From Crocodylus rhombifer (lineage: Eukaryota; Chordata; Crocodylia; Crocodylidae), in assembly GCA_038503035.1 (NCBI GenBank), contig JAVSML010024253.1, positions 1 through 64,000 of the forward strand: a DNA stretch of 64,000 nucleotides, given 5' to 3'. The first letter of the stretch is position 1; each line of letters begins with the position of its first letter. The translations under genes and the position numbers were made by a program. Shown here one piece after another: positions 35,677 through 47,600 of this stretch. Under the pieces are notes generated by a model. That model was not told where the DNA came from and ran no database searches. It saw only the letters and a program-made list of their open reading frames with translations.

Positions 35677-38600
35677 CTAAAACACAGAAACACAGCATTA
35701 TTTCCTGCTGCTCCAAGAATACAAGGCTAATTACATTTTAAATCTCTCACGTGAGGTGAAACATCAGACTCTCCACATATTCACTTACAACTGAACAAAG
35801 TGAAGATGCCTTTGTAATAAAATACCTACCTTCCAAAGCATATGTATATTTTGATTTGAGTACCTGTGGAACAACTGTACTTAATTTCTCTCCATACCAG
35901 TGACAATTCATCTGCATTAAAATGAAGCATAGAATGCTAGGGCTCAATATTTAATGTGTCCGTGTAGCTCAGAATGGTGGGTGCCAGGCAGGGGCATGCA
36001 GCCAGTAGACTGTGGCTCTGGGCTCCAGACCACGCTGCCATTGCTTCAAGATCCAAATCCCAGTCCTAGAGCAGCTCCCTGCCATGCTGTATACCTTGCC
36101 AGAGCTGCTGGGGCTGGTCTCTATGAAAACCCTGGCCCCATACGGTCACAGCTCCCTCCTTCCTGGGGTCTCCACGGAAGCCAGCCACAGTGATGTGGGC
36201 AGTGGCTTCTGGGGAATGGAATGGCTGGATCTGCCATTTTGCCCTGCTTTATTATCTCAACCTTTATTTGTACCCCCAGGCTTCAGCTCTGCAGTGTGTG
36301 GGGCTGGTGGTGGTGGTGGTGGAGGGCATGGGGGGAGAGCAGCCAGCCCCTTCCAGGCTGGAACTCTGCCAACCTGGAAGGGAAAAGCCAGGGTTTCCCA
36401 CATTTTCTCCTTTAAAGGACCATCCATTTTTAAAGTTTGTTCATGACCCTCTCATATATTCTCATGACCCACTTCTGGGTTGCGACCCACAGGTTGCGAA
36501 ATGCTGTCCCAGCGATATACCCAGTTGGATGCTCTTCCTATACAGCATCCACTTCTGCCGTTGTCAGAGATCGGATACTAGGGTAGAAGTACCATTGGTT
36601 TTACCCTGTATGGCACATCCTATGTTCTTGGAAATAATGCACATGGGAAGATTTGGGGATTTGGTCCAGACCAAACTGAGAAAGCCAACTTAAGAAATGA
36701 AAGGTAGAACACTAACCTGGCAGGACACAATGTGTTTCAGAAAGGAAAATAAATCCTGTGCAGTCTCCCTCAAAGTGCTCTCCTATTATTTTATTTCAAG
36801 TAGCAAATAACCCTGGTTATAATTTGCTGCATTCCCAACATAAGGTGGTGCTATATTTATTGAAGAAAAGTGATGAAACATCACATCCACTCATAGGTGA
36901 GGACATTTGAAAATCTGGATTCATGACTGCAACTGGGCTGTAAGAGGTAAACTACTTATTAAAATGCTATGGCTGGAGAATTGCAAGGGAGCCCATTCAA
37001 CAGTGCAGCTCTTTTTGAGGTGGAAGTGGGGAGCACCCGCCAGCCAACCCTGTAGTGCAGGTATGTTGAGCATACGGCTTACAGGCTGAATCTAGCCCGC
37101 AAAGCTGCTCCATCTGTCCCACCAGGCTAGGGAATTTGGCAGTGTGGCCATCTGGAAGAGGCGAGAAAGGCTGTGCAATACAGTTCTCTGTTGCACTGCG
37201 GCTGCCCGGCCCACTGCCATTTCTGTGCCTCTCCCTAGGCAGTTTGCTGCCACTTCAAGCCAAATTCAGTCCATGAGGAATCATCCCAGGGCACAAGATA
37301 AGTTTAACACCCTAGGTTTAATACCTGGTAGGTGAAAGGTCTAAGTTCAAATACCTATTCTGCTCAATTCAGACCAAGAATGCTCTCTCTTTTTATGTGT
37401 GGACGTAGTTACCAGGCCACCAGCTGTTTTCTCTCTCTCTCTGACCAGAAATCCCACCCAGTAGCTGAGAAATCTTTCCTACTGGACGCTGAATTGATAC
37501 TGGTGCATTCCTATGAAGTTTCAGTAAATCAAAATTCTAATAACAAAATTATTCAATTAAAATTTCTGACTAGCTTTACACTGAGCCATAAATATCTTCT
37601 CCTGAATTACATGAATGCATACATATTTGCCCTGAGGAGGGTTCCTGCCTCTGTCATTGAAAAGATGAGGACTGTAGTCTGAAGGGATAAATGCTGATAG
37701 TAAATGAAGGGTTTTACAAGAACACATAACTTTAACTGTGATGCTAAAAGAATTTGTCAACTTTAATCCAGTGCTTTGTGTACTTGATTTCTTATTTTAT
37801 CATTCCTGTATCACTGATAAGGGAAGTAGTAGATACACTGGAGGGTAGGGCTAGGATTCAGAGAGACCTTGATAAATTGGAGGATTGGACCAAAAGAAGT
37901 CTCTTGAGGTTCAATAAGAACAAGTGCAAAGTCCTGCACTTAAGATGGAACAATCCTATACACCAGTACAGGCTGGGGGCCAACTGCCTAAGCAGCAGCT
38001 CTGCAGAAAAGGATGTGGGGGTTACAGTGGATCATAAGCTGAATGAGCCAGCAGTGTGTTCTTGTTGCCAAGAAGGCTAACAGCATACTGGGCTGCATAG
38101 GTAGGAGCATTGCCAACAGATCGAGGGAAGTGATTCTTACCCTCTATTCAGTACTGGTGAAGCCATATCTGGAGTACTGTGTCCAGTTTGGCTCTCCCAC
38201 TATAGAATGGATGTGGACAAATTGGAGAGTTCAGCAGAGGGCAAAAAAAATGGTTAGAGGGTCAGGACACATGACTTATGGGGACAGGCTGAGGGAACTG
38301 GGCTTATTTAGTCTGGAGAAAAGAAGACCGAGCGGGGAATTTAATAGCCTTTAAGTACCTGAAGGGGGGTTATGAAGAGGATGGTGCTAGACTGTTCTCA
38401 GTGGTGGGAGATGACAGAACAAAGAGCAATAGTTTCAAACTGCAGCAAGGGAAGTTTTTAGATTAGGTATTAGAAAAAACCCCTCACTAGAAGAGTAGTA
38501 AAGCACTGGAACAGATTACTGAGAGAAGCTGTGGAGCCCTCATCTCTGGAGGTTTTTAAGACCTAGCTAGACAAAGCCTTGGCTGGGATGAGACAGTTAG

Positions 38601-41600
38601 GGATGGTCCTGCTTTGAATAGAGGGTTGAGGTCCCTTCAAATCCTAATCTTCTATGATTCTGTAGTATTATGGACAAAAACTATTTAGGGATTTATCTTC
38701 CTTTAGAGAACATAAAGTTTGAGGTTCAAACAGGTTCTCTGGTTCAGCAAAGACCAGTTTGCACGTCTTTAACATAACTTTTACTTGAAGGAGGTTCTCC
38801 CTTACTGAGATGGTAACTGACATGTCTCCTTTTCTACTCCCTGCTACCTTGTTCTACCCTTTTTATCTGCCATACTTCGCAGCACACTAGTTCTGCTGTT
38901 CTCATGGTCTCTCCTCGTATTAATGCATTCTATATCTTCTCCCTCTGCCCTCAGTTCTTTTTGGCTTCTGTAATTTCTGGTACATATTTTGGGGGAAAGA
39001 GGGAGAGGTGAAGAAGCTTTATGTTTATTGATTGTAAAGTTCTTGTGCGCTCTTGGATTTTATTATCTTTCCCTTTTGAACCAGCCTCTCTTCTCCCTCT
39101 CCTCTGAGAAAAGCAGTGATTTCTCTCTCTTTAGTCATAAGACAATGTGCAGTGTGTGCTCCTGCAGCTCAACAAAACCAGAGAGGATAAAGTGTAAGCT
39201 GGAGTGCTGCCTCCTAATCTAGCACTTTTGTATTCATGACTCTTTCACCTCCAGCTGCACTACAGGCTCTCATAGGAACCAGAAGGAAAAAATCAGGCTG
39301 TTTTCAAAATGTCCCACCTCTTTACTTAATGTCATGCAAGCATTTTCACTATAGTATAAGCAGGATCCATGTGACAGGTTGATGTGGAGCACCTGCAGGA
39401 GAAACCAAAGGGGCAAATGGGCACCACAGTGAACCAAGACCTGTATAGGGGACACCAGGGCCCGGATAGCATCTCATTGCACTGTCTCACCATGTGGCGT
39501 TGGAGGAAAGTAGTACAGAGTTTCCAGCCAGAAACTTCAAGTTAGTAGGAGCACCTGCAGAAGCAGCCAGAGGCAGGATCTGCAGAGAGCTCAACTGCTT
39601 GGACAAAACTTTCTTTACCTTGTGCTGATTGGCTGGCTGTCCCAACTCTTTCCATCAGAAGTTTTTCAACTCCATACCTGTCCCTCTTACTCACTTCCTT
39701 CCCCTGTCCTGTACCTCTCAGCTTCCATTTACCTCACCTCCACCTAAGTAATCCTCCACCTGCCTACTTAAAATATGAAATATAACACTTGCTGCTACCA
39801 CACTGTTTGCTCTAATGGTAGGTTATACCCTCATCCCAACTTCCTTAGACCAGAGGTCAGCACCTAACACCTGGATCCAGTCTGGGAAAGTTCAGTTCCA
39901 CCTGCATTCCTCTTATGTCCTGTGCCATGCTACTGATCCCTTTCTCCAGTGTCTCCCCATCTTGCAGTGCCCTCCATGCTGCTCTCTCTCACCCCCTACA
40001 CCACCAAATTCACCACTCCCCCTTACTGTCACTGGGGATGGGAAATGGCAGAATGTGGGTGGTGGAGGCAGCAGCAGGCAGCTTGGGTACTATGGAGTGG
40101 TGACTCAAAACAGCAAGGTGGATTGGCAGTCCATGGCACCAGCTTAGTCACAAGCAGCAGCCTGCCACTCAAAAATGTTGCTGACCTCTGATTTAGAGCA
40201 TACTCTATTAAGAGCAGGGACTAACTACATCTACAATAACATGACCCACTCTTGGTCAGCCCTCAATCACTACTATGATCAGAGCAATTTTCCTGTCCTT
40301 ACTGACATACTTTTTCTCCTGTTTGCCTCTTAGTGGTATGTAGATTAATAAAAAACTCAGTGTCTTCCAAACTAGTTCTTTTGAACATGAAGATTACAAA
40401 TGACTTTGAATAAGGTCTTTGAAATAACTTCACTCTGTGCATAAGACTTCTTCTGGGAGAGAAGGCTACCAACTAGAACAATCAATTTCCAGACAATAGG
40501 CTTGTAATATACGTTGACATTGAACTTTCAGATATGTGCCTCCTCAAGAATCCTGAAGTGTTACATTACCTGTAAGAACTGTTGGGGATGCTGGGCCAGC
40601 TGAGTCTGAGCTTGTTGCTGAACTGTACTGAGCTGCTGTTGCTGCTCTTGCTGTTGTTGCTGCTGGTGCTGTTGAGTTATTGATAATGTCTGTGCCTGTT
40701 GCTGTTGTGCAGCAAAAGTAGGGTAGGCCGTCACCACCTGTCCCATAAACATAGTGCTTGGTACCATTACTGCTCCACATGCTACAGGGGCAGTAACTAA
40801 TTTTGTTACAAGTTGCTGACCTTGAGAAAACCTGTTAAAGGAAAGACATGACAGGGTGAATTTAGCTTAGTCTGGCAGAAATTCACTGTCAGCTAACCTG
40901 GGTGAATTTCAGATGCTGATCTTGTTATGTAAGCACCAACTCTACTACTGAAAAGTGTCATTCAAGATGAACCTGTCCTTTCCAAAAATTCAAAATGTAA
41001 TAGGCTAGATGCTCATCCCAAAGACCCCTTCACAACCTCCTACAATGTCATTGGTTTAAACAGGGAGACAAGGACATAATTTGAGTTAAATTCGTTTCTC
41101 TGACTACATTTATATAAATACATGTCAAAACTAAAAAAAAACTATGAACTTCTTCGTGCAACTTTTCTCTCTTTTTGAATATGTGGAATTCTAGCAAAAT
41201 CATTTGAATGAACTTTTCCCTGGTTGTTACCTGATCTGTCTATCTTGTGTGAAAGTGGTTACGGCTGCAGCACTCTGGTTATTGTTTTGTGGTAAGCTTG
41301 ACGGAATCTGGACAACGTTTCCTGTCGTTGGCTGGGAAATCACCATAGTGTTATACAAGGGGGCCGAAAGTGTATTCTGTGATTGACTGGAGAGAGAAGT
41401 CTGTTGATTGTGTCCGCTAAGCACATTTGGTTGATTATGCTAAAAAAGGAAAATAATTTTATAAATTAGTTAATTCAATTGTAAAAATATAAAATTACAG
41501 AGAAATAATTTACTTTAAAGGTATAAATACATGTGCAATAACAATAATTTAGTAATAACTGTTAATGATAAAAGTTCCTATGCAGTACTGTAAAAATTAT

Positions 41601-44600
41601 TATAGACCTCCTCTCAGCTTTGTAAACCTATATTAATCTCTCTCTCTTTTTTTTTTTTTTTTTTTTTTTTACACAGACGACTCAGCATGGGTGAAATGAC
41701 TTTTCCAAGGCTATAACAGTAAGCAGCATGGTCAGGTAGAACCCAAGAGTTCCTAACTCCCAGTCCCTTGGCTCTTCTTAAAAAGTATGGTTCCTCTCTT
41801 ACACATGGAAAATTGCAGTCTCTTGCTTAGCAGAGGCCAGCTTGCAACACAAATTTTAACACAAACTTTGGTTGGTGGAAGTTCTTTTTTTACTGAGATG
41901 GTAACTGGTATGTCTCCTTTGCCACCTCCTGCTACCTTTTCCAACCCTTTACATGTGCCAAAAGGTCTTTGAAAGTGGAGATATTGTGGGGATACGAAAG
42001 TAAATCTCAGGACTCTAGAATCACACAAAACTCCCTAGCAATAAAACTGAAATGATCAGTGACTAAAATCATAAATTTCAAAGTATTTTTTTAACTATAA
42101 TTTGTTTTCAAATTTTAAAAGTATATATTAAAAAGGGCACCAATAAATTTAAATCTAGCTTTTAAAAAAAAAAGTTTTAAGCAAGTTCCAAGTACTACCC
42201 ACGGCCTCTACTGTCTCCTACGAAACCGTAGGGCATTTCAATATTTTCCTATTTTAAACCAAGTTCCTAAGCTAAGTGAAAAAGCCACATAAAAAGAAAG
42301 AGTGACTAGCTGAAGACTGATGCAGAGAGCTAGTTGCTATTGACCATTTACACTTCAGAATTTTACTAAAAATGAAAAATGCAAAATACGGAAAAGGATA
42401 AATATTTCTACCATAAATATTGAAGACATGAAACCTGTGTTTGTTGCGCACACTATTTCATTGACTAATGGAAATTCTCTATATAATACTCTCTAGGATC
42501 TGACAGGCCTATGAGTTTCAGTCCTGCTCAGTCTAGGCATTTATGATAAACGTTACCTGTGTTACAGTATTTTGCAAAGGCTGCTGCTGTATCATATGCT
42601 GAGTACTAATATGCCCAGTATTCATTCCTCCTTGGATCTGATTAGTTTGAACAACCTGACTTTGCATATTTATTGGTGTAAGCTGCTGAAGGTTAGAAGA
42701 GTTTCCAGAAGTAAGTTGCACAGAACCAAAGTTTAGTCCAGGAGGCGATTGCTGCAAGAACATCTTTAAGAAAATCCACAAATTAGTTTTAAAAAAAATA
42801 TCTACTGGTGGTTTGAAGTATTAGTAAACATCTTTAATATGATATATTAAAAATACAATTGAAAACAGAAAAATGATTGAAGCCTATACAGTAAACATTT
42901 TGAGAGAGTGTCGAAAATACTGTTAAAATCTAAGGGCATTTTTACATGTGCTTCAGGTGGGGGGGGCACTATAATTAAAGTGCCCTTAGCATCTCATGTA
43001 TTCAGCATCCTGCACTTCAAAATGGTGGCAGGGGCACTTTAGTTAAAGAGCTTTCATTAAAGCGCCCTGCCGTCATTTTGAAGTGCAGGGATGCTGAATA
43101 CATGAGACACCAAGACTGCTGCTGCTCGATTAATCAAGTCTGCTCAGACACACTGTAACTACAGTGCATCGGAGCAAGCATCCTGCACATCTACAGGCAC
43201 CCTAAAGGGCCCAGTTCTCCCTTCTCTCATATCCACATCAGTTTGGAATAACTCCTTTCAATATTTAATAGTTTTGATAATGCCAGTCATATACAAGTAG
43301 AATGAGATGCCTAAATAATAATTTTAGTCAAAGGTTTACTGTTTGTATTTCAAGAAAAAGTGTTATTCAGTCAAAGGCTAAACCGCAGTGTATAACATTT
43401 AAAAAGAAAAAAAAAATGGAACTTGGATTTAGGAATCTTAGGATCATAGGAAAGTAGGGTTGGAGGTTCATCTAGTCTCTTGAGCATATCTAATCATCCC
43501 TGACAAGACATTCCAGCAAAGAGTCTGTCTAGCCAGTTCTTGAAAATTTTTAAGGGTGGAAATTCCACGATTTCTCTACGTAGCCTGTTCTTATGCTTGA
43601 TTACCCTCATACTCAGAAAGGTCCTCCTAACCTCCAACTTAAATTTCCTCTGTTGCAGCTTGAGTCCATTTCTTTTAGTCCTGTCCCCTAAGGCCATAAA
43701 GAAAAGTCCATCTGTATCTTCTCTGTAATCACCCTTCAGGTATTTGAAGATTATTATCAAATCTGCCCCCCAGTCTTCTCATCTCCAGACTAAATAACCC
43801 TACCTCTTTCAGCTTTTCCTTGCAAGTCATAGTAGTTTCATAGGTGTTAGGGTCAGAAAGGACCTGAGCAGATCATTAAGTCCGACCCCCTGCCATGGGC
43901 AGGAATGAATGCTGGGATCATATGACCCCAGCTAAGTGATTACCTAGCCTCCTTTTGAAGACCCTCAAGGTAGGAGCAAGCACCACTTCCCCTGGATGTT
44001 AGTTCCACCTCGTAGCCACCCTGACTGGGAAGTAGTGCCTTCTGATGTTTAGCTTGAACCTACTCTCAATCAACTTGTGGCTGCTATTCCTAGCTACTCC
44101 AGGTAGTGCTTGGGGGAACAGGGTCTCTCCCATTCCCCACTGGTCCCCCTGGTAAGTTAACAGACAGCCACCAGATACCCTCTTAGCCTTCTCTTGTGGA
44201 GGCTGAACAGGTTCAGGTCCCGTAGCCTCTCCTTGTAGGGCCTGCCCTGATACCCCTGACCATGTGAGTGGCCCTCCTCTAGACCCTCTCAATGCCGTCT
44301 ACATCCCTCCTGAAGTGTGGTACCCAGAACTGGACGCAGTACTCCAACCGCGGCCTGACCAGGGTCGCACAGAGAGGGAGGATCACCTCCTTGGACCTGT
44401 TTGTGATGCATCTGTGGATGCATGACAAGGTGTGGTTAGCCTTACTGACCATGTTCTCGGATTATTGGCCCATGTTCATATTGGAATTAACAGCGACTCC
44501 AAGATCTCTTCCTACCTCTGTGCTGACAAGAAGGGAGTTCCCCAGCCTGTAGGTATGCTGCTGGTTCTTTCTCCCTAGGTGCAGTACCCTGCACTTGTCA

Positions 44601-47600
44601 GTATTGAATCCCATCCTATTCTCATCTGCCCACCCCTGTAACCTGTCCAGATCTAGTTGTAGCCTGTCTCTCCCTTCCAGCAGGCCCACCTCTCCCACCT
44701 TAGTGTTGTCCGCGAATTTGAACAAGGTTCTTTTCACCCCCTTCTCCAAGTTGCTGATAAAGATGTCAAACACCAAGGACTGAGCCCTGGGGGACTCCAC
44801 TGCCCACAGCTCCAGGTTGAAAATGACCCGTCCACCACCACTTTCTGGGTGTGGCCCTCTAGCCAATTTGTGACCCATCTGACTGTGTAGGCATCAATGC
44901 CAGTCTCGTAGTCTTTTTAATGAGAATGAGGTCAGAGACAGTGTCAAAGGCCTTCCTAAAGTCCAGAAAGACTATGTCCACCGTGACAACTGCGTCCAAG
45001 GATTTTGTGGCCTGATTGTAAAAGGCCACCAGGTTGGTCTGACAGGACCTGTCCCTAATGAACCCAAGTTGGTTGCCCCTGAGCATAATCTCCCCTGCTG
45101 GTCCCTTGCAGATGTGCTCCTGGATAATTTTCTCAAAGAACTTCCCCAGGACCGAGGTAAGACTAACAGGCCTACAGTTACCTGGGTCCTCTTTCCTCCC
45201 TTTTTTGAAAATGGAGACTATATTAGCCTTTTTCCAGTCTGGCACCTGGCCAGAGCACCATGAGTGCTCATAAAGCCACGCTAGGAGCCCTGCAATGACC
45301 CTCCCAATTCCCTCAGCACCCTGGGGTGGAGATCATCTGGGCCTGCTGTTTTAAACATATCCAGCCCCTCTAGAAGTTCCCTGACTAGGTCTCCACAGGA
45401 TTCTAATTGTGCGGGTTTTTTGCTGTGCACTAGACTCTTTCCAATCTGTCCATATCTTCCTTGAAGTAGGGGGCCCAAAACTAGACATAATACTCCAGTA
45501 AGGCCTCATCAGTGCTTAACAGAGCAGAAGAATCACATGCCTTGATTTGCATGCGACACTCCAGTTAATACAATCCAATATGTTATTGCTTTTTTTTTTT
45601 TTTGCAAAAGCAGCACACTGATTGTCAGCTCATATTCAGCTTACGGTATACTGCAGAGGTTTCCAAACTTTTTCTCATTGCATACCCTCTTCCAGATTTA
45701 CCAGCTGCCTGTGTACCCCTACCAGCCTATGTTTTATATTTTAACCCCTTAAATGGCAATTATTATTATAATCAAAATTAAATCCACCATTACACAATTT
45801 CTCTCGCACACCACCCAAAGATGACTTGTGTATCCTTACAGGTATGTGTACCACAGTCTGGGAACCCCTGGTCTACTATAAACCCAGGTCCTTTTTTGCA
45901 ATACTGCACCCTAGCCAGTCATACTCCAGTTTGTACTTGTGCATGCAATTATTCTGTCCCAAGTGCAAGACTTTGTACTTGTCCTTTTGAATTTAATCTC
46001 ACTGATTGCAGACCTTTTTTCCAGTCTATTTAAGTCATTCTGCATCCTAGCCCTGCTCTCCAGAGTGTCTGCCACTGCACCCAACTTGATGATGTCCCAA
46101 CTGCTGCTTGCACCCTGGGAAGGCAGGGGGGTGTGCGCCCCTGGATCTGCGCAGTGTGGGGCAGGCTGCAGCTGTGCAGTGGAGCTGGAGCTGGCACTGT
46201 GCAGGCTCTTCTCACCAAGGGATGGACTTGGAGCAGGCTCTCGTGGTGCTGGGAGGAGGATGCAACCACCCCAAATTTTGCTGCAGCTCCACTCCCAGGC
46301 GCACCACTACCCGGTGTAGCCACAGCTTTTTCCAGTGCTTGCGTGGAGGTGGGGCTTGCAGTCAGCCCTGCATCACGCAGATCCAGGGGCACATGCTCCC
46401 CTGCCCCTGCTTACAAGCAGCAGCAGGAGCTGCCCCCACCCAAGTCATGACTCCATCTTGTGGGCCCCCTCCCCCCTCTGGGCAGTGCCTATTCCCTCCC
46501 TCACGATGGGGGGGGGCACTGATTTGCCCCCCCATGCCCCTCCCCCTTCCGACTTACCAGCTGGAGGCAGCTCTCCACATTGCCGGGCTGTGCTCCTAGC
46601 TGCTTGAGTGCTGTGCTGAGGCTGCGTGCAGCACGGACATTTACTGGCCAAATTATTGGCCCCATGAGGCTGATATCCAACATAGACAATTTTCTTTATA
46701 TCGGGACCAATCCGATATCAGACCAATGTACTGGTGCACCTCCAGTGTCTACATATACAATTAATGTGACTGAATATACTTCAGCTCAATTTGAGCCAGA
46801 GTAAACAAATCCTAATGTCACTGTCTACACGTGCATTTAAGTACAGTAATTTACTGCACTGTCAGATACCACTTGTATCTAATGCAACTATCCAGCAGCA
46901 CAGTACATTAGTCTACTGTGCCCTAACTGCCATGCACGTATAGACGGCAATGCTTTACTGCGCAGAAAATGAGTCTGCTGTGCAGTAAAGCATCTCATGT
47001 AGATGCACCCACTAGGTAAAAGAAAGGGATCTCAAATGATATGGCACTCAATGTCAAAGTGCTTAGCTTTTAGCTGCTTGGCCTCTGCAGTAGAGTCCAC
47101 AGAACTTAACTACATTACAAAGCTCTCCCTGCAGGACTGCTGGCTAATGGTATGAAAAGGTAGTGCCCTGTAGCTGATATAAGCTCTCCTAGCAAAATCC
47201 TCATATGAGAATAACTCTGCTTGCTTCTATTCCCGGGGCTCCAGCTGTCTTGGTCTGCCTGTACAAGAGCCTGGAGGCTGTTCCAATGCGCTATAATTAC
47301 AGTGCATTGGAGCAGATTCAATTAATCAAGTCTGATGGAGTGTGGCAATTACTACGCTCAAGCAGCCTCCACGTCTTGTATATCAGCATACCCATGCTTC
47401 AAAATGCCAGGAGGGGTGCTTTAACTAAAGCTTGTTTGATGAGCCTTAGGTAAAGTGCTTCTGTTGCTTATTTTGAAGCATGGAAACACTGATGCATGAG
47501 ATCCTCCAGGTGTGTTAATTAGAGTGCTCCTCCCTCCCCCAACCCTAGAGCACATGTAAAAATGCCCTTAGTTAAAACAGCAGCATCCCCCCAAGGCATA

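Larger units (their letters stand above)
35677..40569 (-). other. CLOCK intron between the last two coding exons
   Basis: Contains GC-rich DNA-transposon fragments at about 35960-36510 and 37060-37300, a plus-sense CR1 at about 37815-38663, and a MITE at 39851-40190. No extra exon was recognised. Confidence 0.75.
43436..46090 (-). mobile_element. Old CR1 LINE broken into three pieces
   Basis: Antisense CR1 3' region at 43436-43833, continuing at about 45424-45650 and again at about 45872-46090. The parts resume in the expected CR1 order on each side of a younger CR1 (43836-45420) and a MITE (45654-45870). Frames are broken. Confidence 0.75.

Noticed and set aside
35413..35716. Open frames over the last CLOCK exon in other frames and on the plus strand
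   Set aside because: Products such as Ala- or Ser-rich runs are off-frame readings of the CAG repeat. The conserved frame is the minus-strand one ending at 35476.
41640..41671. Long T run as a splice pyrimidine tract
   Set aside because: CLOCK is on the minus strand, so the transcript carries A here. The real acceptor of the exon is at 41440-41441.
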